Source of the DNA: Rhizopus arrhizus
Lineage: Eukaryota > Mucoromycota > Mucoromycetes > Mucorales > Rhizopodaceae
Reading direction: 5' to 3'
DNA: 64,000 nt
Assembly: GCA_024220505.1 (NCBI GenBank)
Contig: JAKZZE010000009.1
Location: 630,001 to 694,000, forward strand
Below, in pieces: positions 11,409 through 23,769 of the stretch. A model generated the notes under the pieces. It ran no database searches, was not told the origin of the DNA, and worked only from the letters and a program-made list of their open reading frames with translations. Made by a program: the position numbers and the translations under genes. How positions within the stretch are numbered: the stretch's first letter is position 1; every line of letters begins with the position of its first letter.

Positions 11409-13062
11409 TTAGATGCAATGTGGTTTTCTCTTTTTCTTCAGTGTTTTTTCTTTACCTCCATTCTGTGTAATGTATCTCACCCAAGGTAGTGCTTGATAGC
11501 CACTCTTCTCTACAACCTTCAAGTATCTCACTTGAATACCTGAAACTGTAAAATAAGGGATTTCATACTTAATATTAATAGGCGCTTTTTTTTCTGTGTC
11601 ATCAGCTGCCTGAACAGATGGCAAACCAAAATGTGCACGCATAATAAACTCCTTTCCACCTTGAAATTGTTTAATCTTCCATACCAAACATGACTTTTCT
11701 GGTTTGTATGATACGGATCCACTACTTGCCTTTGAGTTTTCATTTGTTAATTTTTTTCATATTACAGTTAATGAAAAACTACCTTGAATTTTGGGGTATC
11801 TGCATCATCAGGAACTGGCACTTCGATTTGAACATTATTAGCAGTACTCTTACGCTTGAACTGTGCCTTCGCTTTTACAAGATATTCAACACGGGATCCT
11901 GAATATGTTTCGACAACAGCTTCCACCCAAATGAGTGGTTTAACAGTTGTTTGCAAACGATAGCTCATCAACTCAAAATCACCATCAGGAGGAATAAAAC
12001 TGATAGTGCGGTCATTTTCAAATCGAGATAGTCGAACACACTGGTGAAATTTAACATCTTCCATTTCAATAGCCTTTGTAGCTGAGGCATCTCTTCCAGT
12101 TGCTTCAAACATCACTTTATCGTTTAATCCCAAACGAAGCTCGGGCATACCAGACAAATAGCACCTCATCTTGACTGAACCGAGTACTTCACTTCTCAAC
12201 ACATTGCCATTCGCATTGACCTTTTAAAAGAGTTAATCAACAACAGTGCTTCCATAGTACTTCATTTTGATTTTTTTTTTTTTACCAATAAATTGACACT
12301 TTCAATAACATCCAGGAATACTTCATTCTTTTTATATTTGATTCCTTCTGATCTCCAAGATACTGCATTAGTAACAGCCATAGGTGGGCGCACTTGCACT
12401 TCAAGTTTATGGGCATCTTGCGTGATATATCTAAATCAACGATCATAAGTTCTTTTCTCTCTTAAATACTGGAATTCAAATTCATCATTACTCTTGTAAA
12501 ATCTTTGTTTCTGTAGTCTGTGGATAACCAAAATCCATCATCTCATCCAAAAGTTCATATACTATCACAAAGTTATCTCGGATTGATTCTTCTTCTAGTT
12601 CTTTAAAGTATTCAGTAAAGACTTCTGTCAGTTTGTGCAGATAAAGCATGATAGATGCGGCATTAGTGTTCTTTCGAGTCAATGCAAGTACTTGCAGTTA
12701 AAGGCGAGGTAAGTCCATTTTTTCTGTGTTAAAAGCGAGCGCGTTTTAGGACTTACAATAAAGATTACTGTGCTTCAAATATAAATAGTTTATGCCTTCG
12801 GACGTGAAACAAGGCAAAGGGATCTGCTCATCTTCTGCTTCGGAAATCTAAATGTTCCTCGTGTAAATATGAATACTTATTTAATGTAAGTTAGTTGCTT
12901 TTACCAAAGGCAAGAATTTTTCTACTGCACTCATCGGGATATCGCCTCTATAATTACGAGAAATAAGAACCTTTCCTTTAAGATCCAAAATGAAAACTAA
13001 TTCCGCATTAGTTTAAAGAAATTACAAAAGGCACATTTCTATTCTTTACTTGCAGAAGCCAT
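11409..13062 (-). CDS. APM1: Clathrin adaptor AP-1 complex mu subunit
   Basis: Seven exons (13062-13050, 12996-12905, 12847-12757, 12690-12492, 12430-12286, 12220-11783, 11729-11409), 432 aa, the usual mu length. The N-terminal longin domain starts MASAIFILDLKGKVLISRNY. The C-terminal mu-homology domain contains FHQCVRLSRFENDRTISFIP, QFKRKSTANNVQIEVPVP and SGIQVRYLKVVEKSGY. These are AP-1-type rather than AP-2 or AP-3. The subunit binds YxxPhi sorting signals and drives clathrin traffic between trans-Golgi and endosomes. The first exon holds only 13 coding bases. The C-terminus is about a dozen residues longer than usual and strongly basic (GKEKTLKKKRKPHCI). Confidence 0.94.
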
Positions 13063-13737
13063 TGTTTTTCTATTGCAAAAAAAAAAGTGAAATTAAAGAG
13101 TAAGAAGATATTAAGGGTAACGATAAATTCATATTTGAAAGTCCGGTAGTAGCTTTCCAGGCTCTGGTGATATGTAAAATAATCGATGAATTTGCGGTTA
13201 CCGCTGTTCTTGAAGATATTTTGTGATTGGCACTAGTAACTATCGAATATAATCCGATCTTCAAGATATCGATGGCACCGTTCAAGTCTCTATTTCTTGA
13301 TACAAACATTTTTCTTTGGCAAGGCTGTCTCAAGTTTTGGCTGTATAGTTTCAGTATCTATTAATCTCAAATGCTTTCAAGCAGTTGTTCTTTGAAAAAA
13401 CAGAGCTTAACTGTTACAATCACCATTACTGAGGAACGAATCAACCAAAAAGGGATATAAGTTGAATAAAAATAAATTCTGCTTATTTATATTTGCTTTT
13501 TAGTATGTCATGTCAAGATAAATTGATCTTGTTCATTTTCTAACAGCCGGATGAAAAAGGGTAGTTATAAGACATTTAAGAGTGAGCCAAAGTCATACAA
13601 CTAATGTACAACGCTATCTCAAGTCAAATGAATGATATACAAGCTTATAAAATATTAATAAGCTTCGCCTTCTATCGAATCTTATCCTTTTATTACAGTT
13701 TTAGTGCGCATAGCGCCATACCAACATTGTTTACAAG
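13063..13737. other. Intergenic between AP-1 mu and the F-box gene, holding a relic
   Basis: 675 bp with no intact gene. Its AP-1-proximal end carries the TnpB/Fanzor-like fragment described separately; the rest (13334-13737) shows only broken frames. Confidence 0.5.
13070..13333 (-). pseudogene. Possible relic of a TnpB/Fanzor C-terminus
   Basis: An open minus-strand stretch includes QRKMFVSRNRDLNGAIDIL followed by KIGLYSI. The NRDxNGAxxILKIG pattern matches the RuvC-III end of TnpB/Fanzor-type proteins (NRDxNAAxNIL). The preceding Cys (PCQRKMF) could be the last of a zinc-finger pair. There is no start codon, no upstream RuvC-I or RuvC-II in the neighbouring frames, and the C-terminal end is low-complexity. 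I read it as a degraded 3' fragment; chance similarity is possible because the motif is short. Confidence 0.4.
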
Positions 13738-14979
13738 TTAAATTAAATTCAATTTTTCATCATGAATGAACAAATAGGGCAAATGATGCTCAATCCTATG
13801 TATTTTCCAAGATTCCAAGACCATATTTTTAAAAAAAGCATTAATACCACATCCTGTAATATCGAGCCACACTAGTTTCCTGGAGCTTCGTACCAAATGA
13901 ACCAATCCATTTTCATTTACATTACTCAAAAAAGATGCTGAAACATATTGTAGATCTTTACAATGTTTGCTTAGCATTTCTATACCTCTATTATCAATTC
14001 TCCAGCACCGAGTTAAGTATAATAGCTTCAAATTTGGGCAATAATTCGATATTGATATCACCGATGCATTTGTTAATTCGTATGCTGAATTAAGCTTTAG
14101 ATGTGTGAGTGAGGAACCAATATTTGAGAGCAGTAAATCTACGTCCATATCCCTCAAGGATACAACAAATTCTAAGTCTAGGTGTTTTAATTGACTTAAG
14201 CCTCCAAGATCCCGATCGGTATATACGATATTTGCTAAAGATTCAATCGTCAGATTCCTCAATAGGTTCAGCCAAAGTCCTTTTAGTCTAGAGGGTCTTT
14301 TGCTTTTATGTGTTGATTTTTGATAAAAAATTGGAAACAATGCTTTATCCGTAAGATTTTCGCAACCAGACAGATCCAGATATTCAAGGTTATAGCAAAA
14401 ATTGAGCACATTGCAAATCTGTTCATCTTTAATAAATGAAAGCCATTCCGCTTCTTTGGAAGACGTATCTATCTCTCGGTTATTTTCATTTTCTTCCTTC
14501 TCGTTCTCTGCAGTCCAAGGTGTTTCGATATGCTCTAGGCCAGTTAAATCATAGTTTACACGCTCCAAACGAACATAACCTCTAGTGGAAGGTTGTAATT
14601 GATCGTCGTTTTCAATTGCTTTTACATTTAAAGCGCTTGTTAACTGAGAGGATACTAGTCGAGGTGAAGGCTTAAGGATTAAGGATGATACATAAGGCCC
14701 AAATTGCTCTGCAAAATCTTTTTCTTCGAAAGTCCTCTGAAGAAGCATCCAATGAGTGAGCGTTCTTATATACAAATGACGGTAAAGCACAGGCATTGCA
14801 ATTGTGTACCATAGATGATTAACTCTCACTGCAGCTGGCAAACTTGACCTTGGTAAATGATCGAGAATTTTCTTTACGATTTCTGCTGGAAAGTTGAGTG
14901 ATCGATTCGGTGTTGATATTGTCTCATAAAGAAGTGACAAGTCATCGTCCTTTTTCCCACTATGCCAAAATATACGCAT
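13738..14979 (-). CDS. F-box and leucine-rich-repeat protein
   Basis: Single-exon model of 413 aa from the first ATG of the frame (14979); the frame is open to 15120 without another ATG, so a small upstream exon is possible. An F-box lies near residues 28-70 (LNFPAEIVKKILDHLPRSS, then VNHLWYTIAMPVLYRHLYI). The remainder carries about seven AMN1/FBXL-type LRRs, such as LEYLDLSGCENLTDKALF, LKLLYLTRCWRIDNRGIEML and LVWLDITGC. Such proteins act as substrate receptors of SCF (Skp1-Cul1-F-box) ubiquitin ligases. The substrate cannot be inferred. Confidence 0.8.
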   Translation of the reverse strand: MRIFWHSGKKDDDLSLLYETISTPNRSLNFPAEIVKKILDHLPRSSLPAAVRVNHLWYTIAMPVLYRHLYIRTLTHWMLLQRTFEEKDFAEQFGPYVSSLILKPSPRLVSSQLTSALNVKAIENDDQLQPSTRGYVRLERVNYDLTGLEHIETPWTAENEKEENENNREIDTSSKEAEWLSFIKDEQICNVLNFCYNLEYLDLSGCENLTDKALFPIFYQKSTHKSKRPSRLKGLWLNLLRNLTIESLANIVYTDRDLGGLSQLKHLDLEFVVSLRDMDVDLLLSNIGSSLTHLKLNSAYELTNASVISISNYCPNLKLLYLTRCWRIDNRGIEMLSKHCKDLQYVSASFLSNVNENGLVHLVRSSRKLVWLDITGCGINAFFKNMVLESWKIHRIEHHLPYLFIHDEKLNLI

Positions 14980-16432
14980 ATTTACTGAAGCTGAAGAGAA
15001 AAAAGTAATACATGCCGCTGTCCGGCTGAACACAATTTTTCGTAGTTTCAAATTAACAAGGGTTTCATCACTAGATTTTTCTGTATACTCCAAAGTACAA
15101 ATTGCTGATAATGTAAGCAAATAATTTTATAGAAAAAGCACGTTTAAGCTTACACCATATGTAATATGTTGGTGGTTCTCTTTATTAATCTTTTGTATCT
15201 TGTAAAGGAAGAAATAGTTGAAAATAATAATTTTCATGTTTTTACAAATAGACTGTTCTCTCGTACACAGTTTAATACCACTCAAATACTAAACAGCTTC
15301 ATCATTGCATTTCACTGCTAGACAATGCGCTATGCACTACTTGCTACAATATCTGTTGATGGCTTTAACATGAAAAAATTACGAGCAAATCTATCCAAAT
15401 TCTTAATACTAAAATAATAGAACAAAAGTATTTTTTTATATGAAACCATCAATTGACAGTATAGGTACTCTATCCTAGTAGGTTTGCTATGAAGCTTCGT
15501 TATAAAGTCGAATTTGCTTAAAATTTTTCTCAAATCGCATACATCTTTTTTCTAGTCTCTTGTTGCAAATCTAATGGATCTTAGAGTATATATTGATCAC
15601 ATTTTTTCGCAGTTAGTCTTCCCGTTGTATACGCCGACTACACACTTCTTTTTTTTTTTTTTTTTTATGAGGTTGTAAATATCCATATCAAAATAAAATA
15701 TATTATGTTTTACGCTTTATTCTATATGTTACAATGTTTCCAAGTTAATTGTGCTTCACTTTTTATTATAAAACTGGGTGCCTAATTCAAGATTGTCTAA
15801 TTGGGAAAAACAATGTATGCATCTACAGCCGAATTAGGAACACCTCCAGCTGTTTATTCTAGTACAAGGAATCATCGATCAGCCTATCGATAGACTATTT
15901 TTATTCAAAAGATCTTATCTTAAATTCGTTCAAAAATCTACTTAAACAATCGAGGTATTAATAATCTAGTTTCGTATTTTCCTTAAAAGTTTAACACGTA
16001 TTCAACAATTGGTGGCTATAAGCTTAATTCTAATTTCTCAAATTCTAATTTTACGTTGTCTCTACAAGTGTAGCAGAAGTTAAAGGAAACTTTGGACACA
16101 GAACCAAACTAAAATGCAGCAAATCTTTCAGATTGAGACTGTTTAAATTTATTAGGAAATAAAAAAAAGGGAGAAAGAGATGTTTGACAAGGCCTTACTA
16201 ATTTCTAATTATAGAAAAGAGCATTGGGATAGTATGATTACACACTGACCATGTACTAGAACTATACACACGAGTATTGTCTTGAATAGGATTTGGTTTA
16301 CGCATTTCTAAAAGTGTATGATCTTTTTCAATGATTTTTAAGATTTATTTCAAAACTGAATGAAGTGACTAAAAAAAGGAGAGGGTGATAATGTGAAGAG
16401 GGGTATGTTAATACTGAGTGATTCTTTTAAAG
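14980..16432. other. Intergenic, no gene seen
   Basis: About 1.45 kb between the F-box start and the Rab5 stop. AT-rich, with a T-run near 15650-15667; minus frames at 15330-15533 and elsewhere show no recognisable protein. A small 5' exon of the F-box gene could lie near 15121. Confidence 0.45.
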
Positions 16433-17362
16433 TTAGCATGCGCAAGAGCTGGAATTTCCTTGAGTAGAAGGTGGCATCAAGCTAATACCGTTACTAAGAT
16501 TACTTCTACCACCTGCTGCATTTCTACTGTTGGATGAATGCACGCTTTCTAAGGGGATTTTATGACCTAACACAAACATTAGTTAAAAAAGGGTCTTCAT
16601 TGTTCTTCTAGTGCTTTACCAATTGAACCAAAAACTTGGTCTACATTTTTAGCCAATTTTGCACTTGTTTCAAAAAACAATAATCCTGCTTCATCTGCAT
16701 AAGCTTGTGCATCCTCTTTCAACACTTTTCTTTCATGCTCTTCATCATTTAAAGGTTCGCCATTTTCCCCTTCTACTAAATCAAGTTTATTACCAACTAA
16801 GGCAATTACAATATCAGTATTAGCCTGTCGTTGTAATTCTTTAACCCAAGATTTTGCTTTATCAAGAGTTGTCTATTATACGAATAAATCTCAGCCATTA
16901 ATGTAATAGAAACTTATAGAAACTTACTGCGTTAGTAATATCGTAAACTACAATGGCAGCTTGAGCATTACGATAATACATTGGAGCAAGTGAGTGAAAA
17001 CGTTCTTGGCCTGCAGTGTCCCAGATATCAAATTTAATGCACCGATCTTTCAAGTTACATTTTTGAGTCAAAAAAGCGGCTAAAACAGCATAACATGAGT
17101 AAGGGGGCTAAAAAGAAAAGGATTCTAAAGGATACCTCCTATAGTAGGTTCTCTATTTTCAATATATTGTCTGCTTACAAATCGAAGAGCGATGCTAGAC
17201 TTTCCAACAGCCGATTCGCCTATTTCAAGTTGTCAAATAAAAAAGCAACAAAAAACATATTCACATACCTAATAAGACAAGCTTTACATGCTTCATTTTT
17301 CCAGGGATTGCAGAAGTTGTCGTAGCATCTAAACTGGTGTTGTTTTCTATAGTAGAGTCCAT
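16433..17362 (-). CDS. YPT5: Rab5-family GTPase (Ypt5/Vps21)
   Basis: Five exons (17362-17269, 17219-17136, 17079-16928, 16872-16620, 16566-16433), 238 aa. All Rab motifs are present: P-loop GESAVGKSS, switch I ending EPTIGAAF, switch [25 protein letters not shown] and ETSAK, and a CAC C-terminus for geranylgeranylation. AAFLTQ and [11 protein letters not shown] are typical of Rab5 rather than Rab7 or Rab11. It controls early endosome fusion. It has a roughly 25-residue N-terminal extension before KHVKLVLLG and an insertion between NKLD and ETSAK ([15 protein letters not shown]). It is divergent from the APSES factor 175 bp away. Confidence 0.93.
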
Positions 17363-17537
17363 TATATAAAAAGAAGTTGAAATAAAAGAAAAAAGAAGGG
17401 GTAGAGGAGAAAAAGGAAAGACTTTAAATTTATAGAAAAACAAAAAAAAAAGACTGCACGTGGTTGGCTACCACGATAGCACAAAAGTGCAAATATAATT
17501 TTTTTTCCAGTTCAATTTTTCCCCTATAAAACTCAAC
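17363..17537. promoter_or_regulatory. Short divergent promoter between YPT5 and the APSES gene
   Basis: 175 bp separate two head-to-head start codons. The region contains a CACGTG E-box-like palindrome near 17457-17462 and an AT-rich strip on each side. Shared regulation is an inference from spacing. Confidence 0.45.
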
Positions 17538-19403
17538 ATGTCAATATACAAAGCAACCTATTCAAGCGTTCCTGTATATGAATTGATCTGCAAAGATATT
17601 ACAGTTATGAAAAGAAAAACGGATTCTTATTTAAACGCGACCCAAATACTTAAAGTCGCAGGATTTGATAAACCACAGCGCACTCGCATATTAGAAAAAG
17701 AAATACAAACAGGTCATCATGAAAAAGTGCAAGGTGGTTATGGCAAATACCAAGGTAACAATATCCCTTTTCAAGCAAAACAATACACATTTCATTTACC
17801 AATACCATTTTAAGGGACTTGGGTGCCATTTGAACGAGGAATCGCACTAGCTGAACAATACAAAGTGGACATTTTGTTGAGACCCCTGTTTGATTTTATC
17901 CAAGGTGAAGTAAGCCCACCACTAGCGCCAAGACAATTCAACAATGCCTCTTCTAAGATCAAGAAATTTAAAACAACAGAGTCAAAAAAAAGAAAAGTAA
18001 ACGATTTAAAATTAGATCTTGAAGAGCAGATTGATGAGATCAGCCTAACAGATTTAGAAACAAAAAACCGCCCTCGTAAAAGAAAACGACCTTTTCTTTT
18101 TGAACTTGGGGAAGAACAACAGTTGTTGCTTGGTAATGAATATCCAACATATGCGCAGCAGCTACTACAGTATTTTATATCAGATGAACTGGCGATACCT
18201 GTCATTCTTTTAAAGCCACCGGCCGATTTGGATATTAATGTGATTATCGATGATGAAGGACATACAAGCCTACACTGGGCAGCGGCTATGGGACGATTAA
18301 AACTTGTGAATGTTCTCATTGATTTAGGAGCAGACATTTATAGAGTAAACTATAAGGGACAAACTGCCTTGATGCGAAGTGTTCTATTTACCAATAACTT
18401 TGACTCAAAAACATTTGTATCTTTGATAAACATGTTAAAGAAAACAATATTTAATATAGACAAAAAAGATCAGACCGTATTTCATCACATCGCATCAACA
18501 GCTAGTTGGAAAGGAAAAGTACATGCATCGAGATATTACATGGAATGCTTAATCCAAACTTTAGGACAGAATAATTTTTCGGAATTAATGTCCATTTTGA
18601 ATGTACAAGATATTTACGGAGATACAGCATTGAATATTGCAGCGAGAATTGGAAATAGAAAATTGGTCCGGCTCTTGATAGAAGCAGGTGCAAGTTTAGA
18701 AATTGCAAATGAGGAAGGTATGTCAGCACAGGACTATTTGGCCGAGGCAGAAAGGAACAATCAAAATGGGAATAAAAGCTTGTTAGAACCACATCGAACA
18801 GAGTCCAATCAGAGAGAAGTATTAAGACAAAAAGTAGAAGGTTTGTTTAAGACCATCATTGTTAATGAAAAGCCGCCTATCATATCGCATATGTTTAATG
18901 GGTTCACAAGTAACTACGAAAGAGACCTGATGCAAAAGGATAATCTTATAAAAGAAAAGAAGAATGAGCTAGTGTTGATAAAGAAAAGGCTGGCTGGTAC
19001 ACAGCACACACTAGAGCAAATACAATTTGACCCAACGAAAATGCAGCAAGTAGAAGCGGAATCAGCAATATTATCCAAACTATTATTTAAACAGACTCAA
19101 ATACTACAAAAGACGACCCTACAACAACTTGTTCGCAAGCAAGAAATTCAAAAGGAGAAGAAAGAGGAATTAGTATTGGATGATTTATTAAATCAAGTAA
19201 AAAAATTGCAAGAAGTTCGTAAAAAGCGTGCACAAGAATTAATCCAGTTGAAGCTACAGACACCAAGCAAAAAGCATCAGAAATACAAAAGATTGATTTC
19301 GATGTGCTGCAGTGTGTCTTATGAAAATGTGGATTTAATGTTGCTGCCGCTTTTATCTTCTTTTGACGAATTGTTGTCTTCACAACAAAAGTCTGTAAAT
19401 TAA
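17538..19403 (+). CDS. APSES-ankyrin transcription factor (Mbp1/Swi4/Res type)
   Basis: Two exons (17538-17754, 17815-19403), 601 aa. The N-terminal APSES/KilA-N DNA-binding domain (about 1-105) shows [37 protein letters not shown] and [20 protein letters not shown], interrupted by the intron at QG|TW. Ankyrin repeats follow: [20 protein letters not shown], then [21 protein letters not shown] coiled-coil region (about 420-560) comes next. This is the layout of MBF/SBF subunits that drive G1/S genes in fungi. A KKRKVND stretch and [11 protein letters not shown] near 125-160 are likely nuclear signals. Which paralogue it is cannot be decided here. Confidence 0.9.
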
Positions 19404-20781
19404 GCAGTTTTTTTTTTTTCTTTACACTTATATGCTAAATTAAAACCTTTTTTGAAGTGAAGACAATGGGAAAAAATCTTTTTTACCATGGAATCATCAT
19501 TTTAAGACATATCGAAATGCAATGATACCAGTACCAAACAGCTGTATTCAATAGGCTCATGGCCGCTTTGTACAACTTGATTGTTTCTTACAAGAGGTTG
19601 AGTGACCTACTGAAGGCCAAGTTGTAATTGTACAGAATAAATTACCAACTGAGGACTTCTTCAAAGAGAATCTCTTGAATGATCTGGTCAAACTTTTCAC
19701 AGCATACTGCTTTGAAGCTTGAGGGCTATTAGCATAAAATTCGATGAGATGCTGTTTGATTCAGCATGTTCCCAACATAGCATACAATAGCATTCTTTCT
19801 ATCTACCTTCTTTTGACAGTTCAATTCTGTGGTTTATCAGTTTGTCTGTCATAACTGCAAACCTAAGAGTAAGTACATGCAGCTATGTTTAAATCCAAAA
19901 TTGGTTAGGTTAGACCTATTAGACCCATAGATTCAATGACACAACTTGCAAATACGCTGCCTTTATCAACTTCTAGAAGACACCTCCCTCAGCCTTGTAG
20001 TCAACCTAACTTGCTAGATCACATACGTCGATTTCATTCAGGAAATACAGGAACAAGACTGGCTCTTTCCCCTTCCCCCTCTTTTGCGATCCCATCCTGC
20101 TGCTCATGCCAATATATTTAGACAGAACATATATGAGGGTGTTGGTTCTTTGGATATTCAGATACAAAGCATGTAAAGTACATCCCTGCAACGCTTTTTT
20201 GTTTAGTAATAAAAGAAATAAGGCCTCAGGAACAAAATAGGTATAAATTATTTTGATTGGACATAATGCAGAACGGAAGTTTAAAAGCGTGCGTAATCCT
20301 CAAAAATAAAGCCTTGCTATACTTATGGGCTGCAATCTTCAACATTAGGCCACAAAAGACCCGTATTTAATGCTAGATTGCAAAAAATAACGCAGTTCAG
20401 AAGATTATAACAATAAAATCATTTTTTCAAGCATTAATGAGCTTGAATTTTATTAATAAATAGTGATTGAGCTCATATTTAGTTTAAATGCGCCTTCTTA
20501 CAATAAATCCCTCATTTAAGAGATTTTAATTGTAAGTCTGTCATAAATTTGGCTGTAGTATTGCTATCACTAAGCCTTGAGCTTTTATGTAATTCATTTC
20601 CCTCCTCCCGTGATTCTTTTATCCTTCTATTTTTGTACGTGTCCAGCAGAAGCTGCCTGTCAAAATTTTCTTTCATACAACGTGCGATTTTATCGGAGTG
20701 CATATTTTGTACTTGACAATTTCCTCTTTTTCTTCACTTGTCTCCTTTTCTTCCTTTTGAAATAAAAGAAATAAATAGCAA
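19404..20781. other. Intergenic, no gene seen
   Basis: About 1.4 kb between the APSES stop and the CCT2 start. Frames at 19936-20121 and 20512-20703 lack recognisable motifs and start context. No repeats longer than short T/A runs. Confidence 0.45.
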
Positions 20782-22577
20782 ATGGTAAAATAAAGCTCAA
20801 TTATAAGAAATTTGAATTACTGAGAAATCTTTTTTAAAGTCTTTAGCTCCTGTTGACATCTTTCAAAATCAAGCCACTGAAGAAAGAGCTGAAAATGCGC
20901 GTTTGGTAGGGAGTGGACATTATACGATCAGAACAAAAACAATTAATCTTGCTGTAGTCTTCTTTCATTGGCGCTATTGCTGTAGGTGATTTAGTTAAAA
21001 GCACTCTTGGACCTAAGGGCATGGTAAGTATAAATTGCATTTCCGTTTTTATACAATATACCAATAAAAATGTTGATTAGGATAAAATTCTTCAATCTGC
21101 CTCAACAGGCGAGATTCTTGTGACAAATGACGGTGCCACAATTTTAAAATCAATCGCTCTTGACAATGCAGCAGCTAAAGTACTTGTAAACATTTCTAAA
21201 GTCCAAGATGACGAAGTTGGTGATGGTACAACATCTGTTTGTGTTTTGGCAGCTGAGCTCTTACGTCAAGCAGAGTTTTTGGTGAATCAACACATTCATC
21301 CACAAACAATCATTGAAGGTTACCGACTTGCATCTTCGGCTGCATACAAAGCTCTTGAGGCAAGCGCGATTGATCACAGTCAAGATAAAGATTTGTTCCG
21401 TGAAGATTTGATTAACATTGCAAAAACAACTCTCAGTTCTAAAGTGTTATCCCAAGACAAAGAATACTTTTCTGAATTAGCTGTAGATGCTGTTCTGCGT
21501 TTAAAGGGATCTACTAATCTAGAAAACATTCAAATCATCAAAAAGCCTGGAGGAAAATTAAGAGATTCTTACTTAGATGAAGGTTTCATTCTTGATAAAT
21601 CAATTGGTGTCAACTGTCCTAAACGAGTTGAAAACGCAAAGATCTTGATTGCTAATACATGTAAGTAAATTGTTTATGATCATTCTTTTTTGACATTTTC
21701 ATTCCTTATAGCCATGGATACCGATAAAATTAAAATTTTTGGTGCCCGTGTCAAAGTGGACGCCACAGGTAAATTAGCTGAATTAGAACGTGCAGAACGC
21801 AATAAAATGAAGGAAAAGGTCGAGAAAATCAAAGCTCATGGTATCAACTGTTTTGTAAATCGTCAATTGATTTATAATTGGCCAGAACAACTATTTGCCG
21901 ATTCAGGTATTGCCAGTATTGAACACGCTGATTTCGAAGGTGTCGAAAGATTAGCCTTGGTGACAGGTGGTGAAATTGCTTCTACCTTTGAACATCCTGA
22001 GTTAGTCAAGTTAGGTCACTGCGACTTGATTGAAGAAGTTATTATTGGCGAAGATAAATTAATCAAATTCTCTGGTGTGGCTGCTGGTGAAGCATGTACT
22101 ATTGTTTTACGTGGTGCTACTCAACAATTGTTAGATGAAGCCGAAAGATCTCTTCATGATGCTCTCTGTGTTTTGTCACAAACAGTGAAAGAACCTAGAA
22201 CAGTACTGGGTGGTGGTTGCGCCGAAATGTTGATGTCCAAGGCTGCTGATGAAGTGGCTGCTAAAACAGCTGGTAAGCGTGCCATTGCTACGGAATCCTT
22301 TGCAAAGGCTCTTCGTCAAATGCCCACTATTTTGGCAGATAATGCTGGTTTTGACTCTTCTGAGTTGGTCTCTCAATTAAGAGCTGCACACTATGATGGC
22401 AAAAACACAGCTGGTTTAGATATGGTGAAGGGTGAAGTAGGTGATGTGAGAGAACTGGGTATTACTGAATCATTTAAACTCAAGAAGCAAGTACTTTTGT
22501 CTGCTTCTGAAGCTGCTGAAATGGTTTTACGTGTAGATAACATTATTCGCTCTGCTCCTCGCCAACGAACTGCATAA
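20782..22577 (+). CDS. CCT2: Chaperonin-containing TCP-1 subunit beta (CCT2)
   Basis: Five exons (20782-20784, 20840-20905, 20958-21023, 21081-21660, 21712-22577), 526 aa. Group II chaperonin motifs: [35 protein letters not shown] (ATP site with catalytic Asp), the beta-subunit apical segment [15 protein letters not shown], and C-terminal GGGCAEMLM and [20 protein letters not shown]. It is one of eight ring subunits folding actin and tubulin. The first coding exon is only the ATG: the exon 2 acceptor at 20839 yields MSLAPVDIF, matching the family N-terminus. A 3-base coding exon is unusual but phase and homology both demand it. Confidence 0.93.
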
Positions 22578-23400
22578 ATAAAAAAGCAAAACCATGTTTT
22601 CATTTCTTATAAAACTAACAAAGCTTTGCTTTGTGATCATTCATTGTATTTGCACATAAGCTTTATTCTCGGATAAAACATCGAAACCTCAATGAGGAAT
22701 TGAATTATGCTATATAATGGTTAGTGACAATCAAATGACTTGCAGTGCAATTTCGAGTAATCCAGCAATGCTATTTCTAGCCATGTTTTTGCATGTTTTC
22801 ATTGTGCCTTTTCTCTAATTATTTTACATCTTTGTGATTGGTAATTTTGATCCAGTCTTTTCTTTTGATTTTTGCAATAGCAGCTGTTGCAGCCAAGGAT
22901 TTAATTTTTTGTTTTAGTACTTATCGCTGAGAGGACAATGGATGAAGATTCATTGAGATAATATGAAAGAAATTGTTATCCAAAATCAATCATATCTGCT
23001 CGTTAACGAAAGCGTATTCAATTCCTTATTCTAAACCAGCAGGGTACATAAATGCGTTAAATGTTTTGAAACCACAATCCAAATACTCACTTTCGTAACC
23101 ACAAAGACTAGCAACTGTTTTTAATGAAAAAAGTCGTTGAGTCTAATGGTCAAAGGTGAATGTTCCAAAAAACTCCAAATTGATTTAGCCACGTATTTTC
23201 TTTTTCTTTTTTTTTCTCTAATAAATATATGGAGTACTTTAAATACTATCTTTTTTATTGTCGCCCAAAAAAAGCTGTTATGTTGTCAATATGCACTGCA
23301 GCTAGGCTTTTTTTTTTTAAAAAAAAAAATAGAATCTCTAATTGGAAAGTTTCTCTTTCTCGAATTTTGCGCCGGGAACATTGGAAGGATGGAAGATGCG
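22578..23400. other. Intergenic, no gene seen
   Basis: 823 bp between convergent CCT2 and MIC10. It includes a T10-A10 palindromic run near 23311-23329. The frame at 23137-23406 is low-complexity and antisense to the MIC10 3' end. Confidence 0.45.
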
Positions 23401-23769
23401 CTATAAAAGAAAGGCATGTGAGTTGTTTGTTAATTGTGCAGTAATATGTCTGTATACTTGAGCATCAGCATAAGCAACACCAAAGCCCCAACCAGTAGCA
23501 ATAGCAATAGGCCAGCTACGCTCTATTCACATATTAATTGAGCTGGATAAAACAATGAATGAATTATTTTAAAGCTTACTTTTGAACAGTAATGCAGAAG
23601 CAACAATACCAGCACTTAAACCGAGACCAGTTTTCACAACAAAGTTAGAAATGGCACGATCCCACTTTTCGAAATGTAAGATGGTTATTTTTTTTTAATT
23701 TTAGTAAAATAAAGAAAATACCTTTTGTGCTAAAATTTCTTCGCTAGGAATCTTGTTTTCTGTTGACAT
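23401..23769 (-). CDS. MIC10: MICOS subunit Mic10
   Basis: Three exons (23769-23722, 23664-23580, 23522-23401), 84 aa. The conserved core is present: WDRAISNFVVKTGLGLSAG, VASALLFKKR, and SWPIAIATGWGFGVAYADAQ, with two glycine-rich membrane segments (GxGLSAG and GWGFG). Mic10 oligomerises through these motifs to bend the inner membrane at crista junctions. The exon phases (0 and 1) join cleanly. The gene is too short and too fragmented to stand out as an open frame. Confidence 0.92.

Noticed and set aside
17810..18337. 175-codon minus-strand frame within the APSES gene
   Set aside because: Fully antisense to the ankyrin region, Ser/Cys-rich composition typical of a shadow frame.
23137..23444. 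Two overlapping plus-strand frames near MIC10
   Set aside because: Low-complexity, and partly antisense to MIC10 exon 3.
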